This document shows, one piece after another, positions 9,102 to 17,364 of a stretch of DNA of 64,000 nt. The stretch is from assembly GCA_028066245.1 (NCBI GenBank), contig JALCBR010000002.1:62001-126000 (forward strand), in the 5' to 3' direction. Position 1 is the first letter of the stretch. Each line of letters opens with the position of its first letter. A program made the position numbers and the translations under genes. Source of the stretch: Pirellulales bacterium (GTDB lineage Bacteria > Planctomycetota > Planctomycetia > Pirellulales > S012-138). The notes beneath the pieces were generated by a model. The model searched no databases and had not been told where the DNA came from. It worked only from the letters and a program-made list of their open reading frames with translations.

Positions 9102-11225
9102 ATGACAGAAGCCGCGTTTCACAAACAGGAACATCGCCAACAGTTTCGAGTCGGTCTCATCGGCGCGGGTCATATCTGCGAATTTCATATTCGCGGTTTG
9201 CGTCGCTTGCCGAACATTGAGATTATCGGCATTTGCGATCTGGACGCGGCGCGTGCTCAAGACGTTGCTCGCCGGCATCAACTACCGGCCGTGTTCACTT
9301 CATTGGATGAATTGCTGGCGACGAAGCCTGACGCGGTGCACGTGCTCACACCGCCTGAGAGTCATGCCAGCATCACGCTAGCGGCGCTCGCAAACGGGTG
9401 CCATGTGTTTGTCGAGAAACCGCTGGCGACATGTGTTACAGATTGCCGAAAGATCGCGGAGGCTGCCGAAGCCGCGGGTAAGACTGTTAGCGTTGATCAT
9501 TCGCTCCTGCGAGATCCGTTCGTCACCAAGGTCAGAAAGATCGTAGAGTCAGGCAAGATTGGCGATGTGATTGCCGTCGATTGTCTGCGCAGCCAGGAGT
9601 ATCCACCGTACGAAAAAGGACCGTTGCCGCCGCACTATCGAGCTGGCGGGTTTCCCTTTCGTGATTTGGGAATCCACTCGCTCTACCTGATCGAAAGTTT
9701 CCTCGGCCCTGTCTGTGACGCCGACTGGAGATTCGAGCATCGCGGGCACGATCCGCTGTTGTTCTACGATGAGTGGCGGATGTCTGTCCGCTGCCAGCGA
9801 GGCACGGGGAGTCTCTACATTTCCTGGAATGTCCGGCCCCTGCAAGACCTGTTGGTGATTCAAGGGACGCGAGGCGTCATCCGGTTGGACCTATTTGGAA
9901 TGTCCGTTTCCATGAAGTGGGAAACGCGGCTCCCGCAGCACCCTCAGCGCGTGTTCAATGCCATGAAAGAGGGCTGGTCGCCCCTTTGGCAAGTTCCTCT
10001 GAATATGGCGAAGTTCCTGGCCAAGCGGATCCGTCGCTACCACGGTTTGCAGGAGATGGTGGCCGAGTTCTATCAGCGAATCGAACAGGGGCACTCGCCG
10101 GTCGTGTCTGCATCGTCAGCGGGCCGAACATTGGAGTTCGTGGAACGCGCCGCGGCCGACGCTGACTCAGCTAAGCAAGCTGCGCTTTCGAGGTTTACTA
10201 CAAGCCCCCAAGCTCCAATTCTCGTCACAGGGGCCACAGGATTTATCGGCGGGCGGCTGCTTGCCAAACTACTTGCTGAAGGAAAGCGTGTCCGCATTTT
10301 GACGCGGCGCGAGCCAGCCGAACACCGCGACCATCCGAATCTAGAAATGGTCTTTGGCGATCTCGGTGATCCTGGAGCCGTCGATCAGGCCGTCAAAGGC
10401 GCAGCGCTGATTTACCATGTCGGAGGCGTTGTACATGGACATCCACATGAATTCCGCCGAGGCTCAGTCGAGGGCACGCGCAACATCGTCAACTCCGCGC
10501 TCGAACATGAAGTCGACAAGATTGTTTACGTCAGCTCGCTCTCAGTGCTGCATTCGTCCGCGGGCAAGCACGGCGAGACGATTGATGAATCTTGGCTCTT
10601 GGAGCCTCGCGCGGAAAACCGTGGCATCTATACACAAACCAAACTTGCGGCAGAACGAATCGTCGATGAAGCGGTCAAAGAACGTGGGCTGCCAGCGGTC
10701 ATTCTCAGACCAGCCGAAGTCATCGGTCACGGTGCGCCTCTCTTGTCTCCAGGCGTTGCGTTGCAGGCAGCAGGTCGGTTGGTCATTTTCGGCCGAGGCG
10801 AAACCGTTGTGCCCATGGTCCATGTCGAGGATGTCGTCGAGGGGATCTTGGCGGCCGCGGAGAAGGAAATCTCATTCGGGACCGTTTTGCACCTCGTCGA
10901 CTCAACGTCGCTCTCGCAGAACGAGATCCTGGCTAGGTACCAGTCAGGCACAGGTGATCGTCGGCGCGTCTTTCGCGCTCCGATGTCCTTGGTTTATTGC
11001 GGCGCTTTCGGCATCCAAGCGCTGTGTTGGTTACTGCGCCGTGATCCACCTTTGTCCGTCTATCGCGTGAAGTCCGCGACCGCGAATCGTACCTTCTCTG
11101 GAAATGCCGCCGAACGGATACTGAACTGGAAGCCTCAGCGCAACGTTTCGCAGGCACTTGACGAAACGCTCGCGGCGCACAGGAAAGTTGATGAAAGCCC
11201 TCTGCCGCAACCGGTGACGAAATAG
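9102..11225 (+). CDS. Fused Gfo/Idh/MocA oxidoreductase and SDR epimerase/dehydratase
   Basis: 707 residues from ATG at 9102 (a TTG lies one codon earlier). Residues 1-355 form a Gfo/Idh/MocA oxidoreductase: Rossmann motif VGLIGAGHICEFH, the HVFVEKPLAT lysine motif, and a C-terminal substrate domain. From about residue 367 a second Rossmann fold starts with ILVTGATGFIGGRLL and continues with VYVSSLSVLHSS and the YTQTKLAAE motif (Tyr and Lys of extended short-chain dehydrogenases). Both halves look complete and no internal start site stands out. The pair could carry out sequential oxidation and epimerisation of a nucleotide sugar, but substrate and product are inference. It closes the exopolysaccharide run. 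Confidence 0.85.
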   Translation: MTEAAFHKQEHRQQFRVGLIGAGHICEFHIRGLRRLPNIEIIGICDLDAARAQDVARRHQLPAVFTSLDELLATKPDAVHVLTPPESHASITLAALANGCHVFVEKPLATCVTDCRKIAEAAEAAGKTVSVDHSLLRDPFVTKVRKIVESGKIGDVIAVDCLRSQEYPPYEKGPLPPHYRAGGFPFRDLGIHSLYLIESFLGPVCDADWRFEHRGHDPLLFYDEWRMSVRCQRGTGSLYISWNVRPLQDLLVIQGTRGVIRLDLFGMSVSMKWETRLPQHPQRVFNAMKEGWSPLWQVPLNMAKFLAKRIRRYHGLQEMVAEFYQRIEQGHSPVVSASSAGRTLEFVERAAADADSAKQAALSRFTTSPQAPILVTGATGFIGGRLLAKLLAEGKRVRILTRREPAEHRDHPNLEMVFGDLGDPGAVDQAVKGAALIYHVGGVVHGHPHEFRRGSVEGTRNIVNSALEHEVDKIVYVSSLSVLHSSAGKHGETIDESWLLEPRAENRGIYTQTKLAAERIVDEAVKERGLPAVILRPAEVIGHGAPLLSPGVALQAAGRLVIFGRGETVVPMVHVEDVVEGILAAAEKEISFGTVLHLVDSTSLSQNEILARYQSGTGDRRRVFRAPMSLVYCGAFGIQALCWLLRRDPPLSVYRVKSATANRTFSGNAAERILNWKPQRNVSQALDETLAAHRKVDESPLPQPVTK

Positions 11226-11416
11226 CCAGGCTGGTTGCTACCGGCACATCTTGTCACGCCGATTTTCTTGATGCACTCGGTAGCGCTGAGGGCGCCATCG
11301 ACCGCTCTCACACGTACGAGCGAAACTATCCTCGGTCAAGTTCGTCGCCGTTCGCGCCGCGCGTGAGCAGACTCAAGGCAACTCACTCGGCCCGTCCACA
11401 GACCCAAAGCAGCTCT

Positions 11417-11881
11417 CTAGCTGAATTGATTTGTCAATGGAGCGTCGGCGCTGACTTCCATTTCAATCGGCGGCGCACTCGGGGCATCTGCTTCTGTGTT
11501 GACGACTGCAGGTTCGGTATGTTTGCGGTAGCCCAACCCTCTGATGACCTCCAGCACTTCGCTGCAAGTAGGAAACATTCGACCGTTCTTGCGCTTATAC
11601 TCATCGAGCGCGTTCATAAATTCGATTTCGTCGTTTGAATAGTCGCGCTCGCAGGTGGTGGGATCGATCTGGCGACGGCGGGGCGTCTTGGCGCGTCGCT
11701 CAATCTTGCGGCGCTCAGCCTCGGCGGGCTGGCTTTCTTTGCGACGGTCTTCGCGACGCCGATCAATCGTTGCCGTGGCCGTCTTGGGAGTTGCCTTCTT
11801 CTTGCTGGTCGATTTTTTTGCCGTGGTGCTCGCGCGTTTTGTGGGCGTCTTTTTGGTCGTCTTCTTGGCAGCTTTGGCCAC
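11417..11881 (-). CDS. Histone H1-like Lys/Arg-rich protein
   Basis: 154 residues from a GTG at 11881, preceded by a good GGAGAAG ribosome binding site. The first 45 residues are almost only Lys, Ala, Thr and Ser ([22 protein letters not shown]), like the tail of histone H1 and of bacterial HC1-type proteins. A strongly charged RRREDRRKE stretch follows, then a compact segment with [20 protein letters not shown] and [14 protein letters not shown]. The basic tail should bind DNA non-specifically. The C-terminal segment may fold and is familiar from planctomycete proteins of similar make-up (recollection, not checked). A role in nucleoid packing is inference. Confidence 0.75.
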   Translation of the reverse strand: MAKAAKKTTKKTPTKRASTTAKKSTSKKKATPKTATATIDRRREDRRKESQPAEAERRKIERRAKTPRRRQIDPTTCERDYSNDEIEFMNALDEYKRKNGRMFPTCSEVLEVIRGLGYRKHTEPAVVNTEADAPSAPPIEMEVSADAPLTNQFS

Positions 11882-12232
11882 GTCAACTTCTCCGTTGCAA
11901 GTGATGTCGGGGGGATGATGTCCGCCGGGAAACGCTGTCGCCCGAGCAACCCGCCGAGAACTGCCATCGTGGCGTTCTCAATGAGCTGCTTGCGGCCCCT
12001 GTAAAATCTCTCGGATCAGTACAGTCCGGCTAGTCGCAACAATCCGAGATGTCACCGTCAAGCGACAAGCTTCCACAGTGCGTGTAGCTTGAAGAATCGA
12101 GCGCAGCAAACAAAAAGTTCACGGATCAGGGAAACTCAACGGTTTTGCGCGATTTCACGGATTGGCGAAAGATGCGCGAACAAGCAGCTGGCGCGGTCAG
12201 AACGCCCAGAAACACGGCAGAACTCGAGATGT
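11882..12232. other. Intergenic stretch, nothing recognised
   Basis: About 350 bp between the start of the H1-like gene and the end of smpB. It should hold the promoter of the H1-like gene, but no convincing -35/-10 pair, tRNA-like fold or strong hairpin was recognised. A tmRNA gene was looked for because of the neighbouring smpB and was not seen. Confidence 0.5.
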
Positions 12233-12733
12233 TCACCGACCTCGTCGCGCGGCACGATCGATTTCGCGGCGAGCTTCCTTCGCTTTGAGATTCTCCCGCT
12301 TGTCGTGAAGTTTGCGACCACGGCCGATGCCCATCAGCACCTTGGCTCGGCCTTCGCGGTTAAAGTAGAGCGACAAGGGGATCAGCGTCAGGCCGTCCTG
12401 CAAAGCACGGTTGGCAAACTTATTGACCTCACGGCGGTGCATGAGGAGTTTGCGAGGGCGTCGAGGGTCATGATTGAAGCGATTGGCCTCAACATATTCT
12501 GGAATGTCGCTGCCGATGAGCCAGACCTCGCCATTTTTTACTCGCCCATAAGCTTCATCCAGCGAAAGCTTGCCCGTTCGCAGGCTCTTGACCTCACTGC
12601 CGACCAGCATGAGCCCACATTCCAGCGTTTCCAGGATTTCGTATTCGTGCCGCGCACGGCGATTGCGGGCCACAATTTTGCGGCCGTCATCTTCCTGCTT
12701 CGGTGCTTTCTTGCGTGACTTGTTTTTCGACAA
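12233..12733 (-). CDS. smpB: SsrA-binding protein SmpB
   Basis: 166 residues from the TTG at 12733, the length and N-terminus expected for SmpB; an ATG at 12781 is an alternative. SmpB binds tmRNA and brings it to stalled ribosomes for trans-translation. Family features are NRRARHEYEILETLECGLML, VGSEVKSLRTGKLSLDEAY, RPRKLLMHRREV, GLTLIPLSLYFN and the basic C-terminal tail beginning GRGRKLHDKRE, which enters the decoding centre. The open frame continues upstream to 12886, but those residues do not resemble SmpB. Its promoter region would lie between 12734 and the repeat element that starts near 12960. Confidence 0.93.
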   Translation of the reverse strand: MSKNKSRKKAPKQEDDGRKIVARNRRARHEYEILETLECGLMLVGSEVKSLRTGKLSLDEAYGRVKNGEVWLIGSDIPEYVEANRFNHDPRRPRKLLMHRREVNKFANRALQDGLTLIPLSLYFNREGRAKVLMGIGRGRKLHDKRENLKAKEARREIDRAARRGR

Positions 12734-12959
12734 ACGGTCTTCGCGGTGTGGGTTTCGTGGGGCGAAAAATGAGGAGCGCATCGTAGCGCACGCCAAGGTG
12801 AGCGGAGATGACTTCGTCACTGCTCTCGCTTCTGCGCGGCCATCGGTCCCAGCTCTATGCTTCGAAAACCAAGCGAGGCAATCCAATCTTCGCCACCGAT
12901 TGGACAGCGGTCAACTCCCTCAACGAGAAGCTCAAGCACATTCCGACCGGCTGAAGCAC

Positions 12960-13405
12960 CTGTCCGATTGCTGGTCCGCTCGCCCGAACGGACGCTGCAA
13001 GTCACTCCTCGATGGAGCCCACACATCATGCTCTCAGGCGTACGGGCGAAATTGACATTGGTCAAATTTTGGAGATGTTTCGTGCTGTCAGCGCGCTGCC
13101 GAGCACTATAGGGGGTTGACGGTAGGCACCCTACTGAACTTAACGCCAAAGTTGCTGGTGATGTTCACGGTGGCATCGCTGGTGTGTTGTATAGGTGTGA
13201 AGCGTTTGCACCACTCCCCTGGAGGCGGGAAAAACTTGACCAATGTCAATTTCGCCCGTACGCGTGAGAGCAAGGCGCGCGGGGATTCCATCGCGCGTCC
13301 GCAAAGCGATGGAGACTGCGACGAAAGAACACCTCAGGGAGATGTTCTCAAGCGTTTTGTTGATGGCTGTTCGGTTCGCAAGCTGAGGGTCGTCTAACAC
13401 CTCAA
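12960..13405. repeat. Dispersed inverted-repeat element, copy 1
   Basis: Homologous to 56490-56921, the only other copy seen here. Its core is a pair of perfect 27 bp inverted arms at 13039-13065 and 13236-13262, sharing the sequence GGGCGAAATTGACATTGG in the left arm and its complement in the right. The pairing extends outward to about 13029 and 13272 with one mismatch. The arms are separated by 170 nt, exactly as in copy 2, and the whole would fold into a long-stemmed hairpin. Short open frames cross it on the minus strand but are not conserved between the copies. It lies about 55 bp beyond the 3' end of the GT39-like gene and 230 bp before smpB. No transposase is present. Confidence 0.85.
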
Positions 13406-13460
13406 CAACGCATCTGGGTTCGTCAACGTTGGGCGACGGAAGGCCAACAAGAAAAGCGCT

Positions 13461-15140
13461 CTAACGGCTCTTCGGTGTGAAAGTGTAGATATCGTACTGT
13501 CGCGCATAGACGGAATCCGCGTGAGGGTTGACCGGAAGCGTTTCTCGGCCAACGAGGTCATAATCTCGTCCCAACTCGTCGAGCATCGATTGCAGTCGCG
13601 CAAGGTCGACCTCGGCTTGAGTCACATGGTACATGACCAGTTTCAGTGGCCTTTCTGGGGACACGGAATCCCAATCGGGAGCTTGTCTGGCTCGGTGGCG
13701 AGCAGAATAGGACCGCTGCCAGCAACGATAATCATGCGCGGCTTCATTCCAGTTTTTTCCGTAAGGGCTGTATCCCAAGTCAGTTCCGGCACAAACGAGT
13801 TCGCAATCTTGTCCATAGTCCGTCCAGAGCCATTGTGCGAAAGCTTCAAGCCGTTGGTCTTCGATGGTTTTGTATGGACGGATCAGGTCACGCGCGAAGT
13901 TGATTCCGCCGAGTACAGTCAGGACGCCAAACGCGGTGACAAGCATGCGCTTCTTTCGCATCGAACACGTGATGCGCTCCAGCAGCCAGCCGCCGCCAAT
14001 GCCAGCCAGCAGGCAGATGGATGGCGCGAGGTAGAGCATGGTTCTTGCACTGCCGCCGTAGGGATACTTTTGCATGGCTGCCGCCAGAAACCCGAGGAAA
14101 AATGGCGATAGCAGCAACACCAGATAGGTTCGGTGATCTCGCCAGCTCCACATGCGCCAGACGCCCAACAGAAACAGGACGAATGTCACTGCGCTTCCAC
14201 CATTCTTACCACCGATGGGATAAGCAAACATTCGTCCCGTATGTTCGCGTATGGCCCAGACAATCAGTTCCCCAGGGCGGCTGATTGGCGGCCAACCTTC
14301 AATCCACATGGCTCCAACGCCTTGTGTATATGTCCGCACGTAGTGCGCGGAGGCGATGAGCCAATAGTTGCCCAGGAAAGTTCCAACCAAGGCAAGATTG
14401 AAGAGCCCCCACGGCAACCAGAATGATTTGCTTGTGCGATCTTCAGCAGCGGCGAGCAGAAACAGGCTGACCCCACCGGCGACAAACACGATTGGGTAAG
14501 AGAGCATGACCAGCGCAGGCGTTAGCACGCCGAGCAAAGCCCACCATTTTGCTCGCCAAGAAGATGCGACCTTCACCGCCAAGACGAGATACAGCAATGA
14601 GGCACAAAGATCTGACGAGTAGGGTTTGATCTCCGTTGCATGCCGGATCAGGTAGTACGAAACCGAAAAGACTGCGACGGCCACGACAAGTGCTGCTCCG
14701 CTGCAAAACCGCCTCGCCAGCCACCAGAAAGCCGATAGGCTGGCCAATCCGCATAAGACGGGAAACAGCCGCAAAGATGAAGCTGAGAACCCGAAGATCT
14801 TGGTTGCGGAAAGTTCAATCCATGAGAACAAAAGCGGGCTGATCTGCAGGTTGTCCAAAGGCAATGCAAGATCCAGGTACCCACGGTCCAGGAAGTTGAC
14901 CGCCAGCATGGTTTCATCGCCCCACAGTGGAAAGTCCAACAAGTAACGGGCTAACCGGAGCGCAAGCCCCAATCCAAGGAAGGCCAAACCTAGCCAAACC
15001 GCTGTCGATGCGGGAATGGGTTGCAATCCACTCGATTCATCCTGAGATGCTACAGGCAGTTTCAAGCCCCGCGCACCCACGTCCTGCGCAGCGGGCTGCC
15101 ACCAGATTCGTCGCAATAATCGATGTGGAAAGAACGGCAT
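13461..15140 (-). CDS. GT39/ArnT-like polytopic glycosyltransferase
   Basis: 559 residues from ATG at 15140 (a TTG lies three codons upstream). About ten hydrophobic segments follow a short basic N-terminus. The loop after the first membrane helix reads PLWGDETMLAVNFLDRGY, an acidic motif in the position of the catalytic Asp/Glu of polyprenyl-phosphate-sugar-dependent GT-C enzymes (PMT/ArnT class). The C-terminal 120 residues are a soluble domain containing DCELVCAGTDLGYSPYG. The expected reaction is transfer of a sugar from a lipid carrier to an acceptor on the outer face of the inner membrane; lipid A, protein and glycan acceptors are all possible. It starts 27 bp after the DUF374 acyltransferase gene, suggesting one operon and an envelope role. 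Confidence 0.8.
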   Translation of the reverse strand: MPFFPHRLLRRIWWQPAAQDVGARGLKLPVASQDESSGLQPIPASTAVWLGLAFLGLGLALRLARYLLDFPLWGDETMLAVNFLDRGYLDLALPLDNLQISPLLFSWIELSATKIFGFSASSLRLFPVLCGLASLSAFWWLARRFCSGAALVVAVAVFSVSYYLIRHATEIKPYSSDLCASLLYLVLAVKVASSWRAKWWALLGVLTPALVMLSYPIVFVAGGVSLFLLAAAEDRTSKSFWLPWGLFNLALVGTFLGNYWLIASAHYVRTYTQGVGAMWIEGWPPISRPGELIVWAIREHTGRMFAYPIGGKNGGSAVTFVLFLLGVWRMWSWRDHRTYLVLLLSPFFLGFLAAAMQKYPYGGSARTMLYLAPSICLLAGIGGGWLLERITCSMRKKRMLVTAFGVLTVLGGINFARDLIRPYKTIEDQRLEAFAQWLWTDYGQDCELVCAGTDLGYSPYGKNWNEAAHDYRCWQRSYSARHRARQAPDWDSVSPERPLKLVMYHVTQAEVDLARLQSMLDELGRDYDLVGRETLPVNPHADSVYARQYDIYTFTPKSR

Positions 15141-15166
15141 CTGATTCAACGTGAGTGGCTAAGCGA

Positions 15167-15961
15167 TCATGCAGCAGCGAGAGGACGCTCTTGGCGCGTC
15201 GATTTACCGTGAGGGTCTTGCTCCAATCTTGTGGCATCACCACAAAGCTGATGCTGTCCGATGAGCGCCTTACGCAAAGGCTGCTCGTTCCGCATGCGGT
15301 TTCCAGACGCGGCCCAATCCTCTGCACGCTGCGTCAGTTGGTTCATCCAGTCCTCAACAATTTGACGATAGTGTTCCAATCCAGAGCGTGAAAGGTTGGG
15401 GGGAATTGGGAGTTCAGGGCTAACGCAAGCTCTCGCCCGTGAATACGGGCGAGGAATTGCGAATCTGTCCCAGCTGCGCAATCGCCAAGGGCGGTCATAG
15501 CCAAAGCCCATCGCCACGATCGGCAGCCCAGACTTTGACGCCAGGTAGAGTGGTCCGGGCGCCAAACGACGGCGCGGCCCTCTTGGACCATCTGGGGTGA
15601 TGGTCAGATTCATTCGCGATGATCGATCGAGCATTTCCCGCAACGCGCTCGCCCCACCCCGCGTGGTTGAGCCGCGAACGAACTCAAAGCCGAGCCGACG
15701 GGCGACTTGGGTCAACAAGTCCGCGTCACGGTGGCGAGAGAGCAGCATCGCCAGGTTGCAATGCCCCCGCAGATAGAGCGGAAACAAGATGTATTCATGC
15801 CAGAAGACATAGATTTTTTGTCCAGACCACTCGGCGTTCACCGGATCGACGCTTTCATCGTGATAGGCGACTCGATAGTCGAGCGTGTGCATCCAGCGAT
15901 TGATTCCGCGCGCTGCCAACCAGCCGACAAATCGCGTCATTGCTGGGTGATCGAGTCGCAT
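15167..15961 (-). CDS. DUF374 lysophospholipid acyltransferase-family protein
   Basis: 264 residues. The sequence contains KIYVFWHEYILFPLYL, AMLLSRHRDADLLTQVARRLG, EFVRGSTTRGGASALREML, ITPDGPRGPRRRLAPG and LPIVAMGFGYDRPWRLRSWD, the run of motifs of the DUF374 branch of LPLAT-type acyltransferases. FWHE corresponds to the HxxxxD/E catalytic region and TPDGPRGP to the conserved phosphate-binding loop. Members are linked to acylation of lipid A or other envelope lipids. The C-terminal 40 residues are basic and Gln-rich, and look like a variable tail. It lies between LptF/G and the GT39-like enzyme, which supports a role in outer-membrane lipid modification. Confidence 0.85.
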   Translation of the reverse strand: MRLDHPAMTRFVGWLAARGINRWMHTLDYRVAYHDESVDPVNAEWSGQKIYVFWHEYILFPLYLRGHCNLAMLLSRHRDADLLTQVARRLGFEFVRGSTTRGGASALREMLDRSSRMNLTITPDGPRGPRRRLAPGPLYLASKSGLPIVAMGFGYDRPWRLRSWDRFAIPRPYSRARACVSPELPIPPNLSRSGLEHYRQIVEDWMNQLTQRAEDWAASGNRMRNEQPLRKALIGQHQLCGDATRLEQDPHGKSTRQERPLAAA

Positions 15962-16026
15962 TTTGATGGAGCGGCTTTGTGCGAGATGAGGATTGATTGA
16001 AGAGTTGCTTCTGCCGGTGATAATCC

Positions 16027-17169
16027 CTATCGCCTCAGCGGTTCAAACATCCAAACAGCAACCGGAACAAACAATAGCAAAGGCAGCCAAGCCGCCAAAT
16101 GCGGCGGGATGTAGATCGCTTCGCCCAGATATTGCGCGCCGAAGATGGCGATGGTGAATACTCCAACCACGAGGGCGCAGATGCCAGTTGCGGCAAAAAC
16201 GTTTCGATTAGCCCGCGTCATCGTGAGTGGCAATCCCAGGAAGAGCAGCGTCAAATCCAGGAACGGCTGCAACACCCGCGCGTGAATGGCGACCTTGACA
16301 TCAGCGCCAAAACTCAGGCTATCGTTTTCCAACCCGCGGACCATTTCCGCGACGGACGAGTATTTTTTCCAGCCTCCGCCGCCGGTGAGTTGTTCAAAGT
16401 TGATCTCGCTGACAACAAAGCATTCATTCTTTTCCAACCACGGCGTGTCATAGGGAGTCAAGAGAACAAGCGTGCCTTCGGCGCCTGGCAGGGATGGCTT
16501 ATCGCCCAAGCCTGCGGGTTGAGAAATTTCAGTCAACAAGTAGCCGCTTGGTCGACCGGCTGTTGGTTCTTGATAAACAGCGTCTTCCGCAATAAGTTCA
16601 GATCCATAGCGATCCAATCCGGACGGCAGAAGGAAGTTGGGTTCCCGAATTTGCTGTTTGGCCGCGTAGATGTGGCTGCCGCGGAAGAAGACATCGGTCT
16701 TGTTGTCATAGCGCGCACGAAATTCTTCCGCTCGATCTCCGACCAGTTTGTCAGGAGTTTGTGCCAGCTCGTTGCGAATTTGCGGTAGGACGATTTCGCG
16801 GTCCGCGGCTGCCAGCAGAGCAATGGACCCCGCGGCGATGATGATCGGCGCGGCGATGCGAACATTGGAAATACCCGCGGCAGACAGAGCCGTCATTTCG
16901 TTGTGCCGCTGCAGTTGGGTGATCGTGAACATGGCCGAGATCAAGGCCAGCACGCCGCTTGTACGGTCAAAGAACAAAATGGTGCGGAACAGATAGTATT
17001 GCCCCATTAAATCCCACAGGCTGCCATGCTCCTCGGCGGCTTCAAAGAACGAGTCGAGATTGGTGAAGGCGTCGAAGACGATGTACAGCCCTGTCATGCT
17101 GACAAAGCAGACGACAAACGTCATCACGTACTGCTTCAGCAAGAATCGATCTACGATGCCAAACGCCAT
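16027..17169 (-). CDS. LptF/LptG-family permease (YjgP/YjgQ)
   Basis: 380 residues from ATG at 17169, preceded by AGGAAG at a suitable distance; the longer open frame to 17274 adds non-homologous residues. Three hydrophobic segments at the N-terminus (VDRFLLKQYVMTFVVCFVSM, then YYLFRTILFFDRTSGVLAL and TQLQRHNEMTALSAAGISNV) are followed by a periplasmic beta-rich domain of about 180 residues and three C-terminal segments (LDLTLLFLGLPLTM, GICALVVGVFTIAIFGAQYL, PHLAAWLPLLLFVPVAVWMF). LptF and LptG form the membrane part of the LptB2FG exporter that extracts lipopolysaccharide from the inner membrane. Only one permease gene is here, so its partner must lie elsewhere. Confidence 0.88.
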   Translation of the reverse strand: MAFGIVDRFLLKQYVMTFVVCFVSMTGLYIVFDAFTNLDSFFEAAEEHGSLWDLMGQYYLFRTILFFDRTSGVLALISAMFTITQLQRHNEMTALSAAGISNVRIAAPIIIAAGSIALLAAADREIVLPQIRNELAQTPDKLVGDRAEEFRARYDNKTDVFFRGSHIYAAKQQIREPNFLLPSGLDRYGSELIAEDAVYQEPTAGRPSGYLLTEISQPAGLGDKPSLPGAEGTLVLLTPYDTPWLEKNECFVVSEINFEQLTGGGGWKKYSSVAEMVRGLENDSLSFGADVKVAIHARVLQPFLDLTLLFLGLPLTMTRANRNVFAATGICALVVGVFTIAIFGAQYLGEAIYIPPHLAAWLPLLLFVPVAVWMFEPLRR

Positions 17170-17364
17170 GCAGGTCTTCCTGACCGTGTGGACAACCGCA
17201 TTCCAGCGGCTCAAATGCGCTCCAAGCTCTCGGCAGCTTGTCCTGTTTGTGCTGCTTGCGCACAGCCGTCGCAAAGATAGTCCGCGTTAGATTTGCGAAC
17301 AAGATCGCCCTGGCGGCGGAATGTTACTAGCACCGCTTGCCGTGCAAGCATTCAGTTGCGGTTG

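Noticed and set aside
11882..12232. Possible tmRNA gene near smpB
   Set aside because: No tRNA-Ala-like ends and no tag-coding frame were seen in either neighbouring gap.
12089..12718. 209-codon plus-strand frame opposite smpB
   Set aside because: SmpB on the minus strand explains the region; the opposite frame is a codon-complement artefact.
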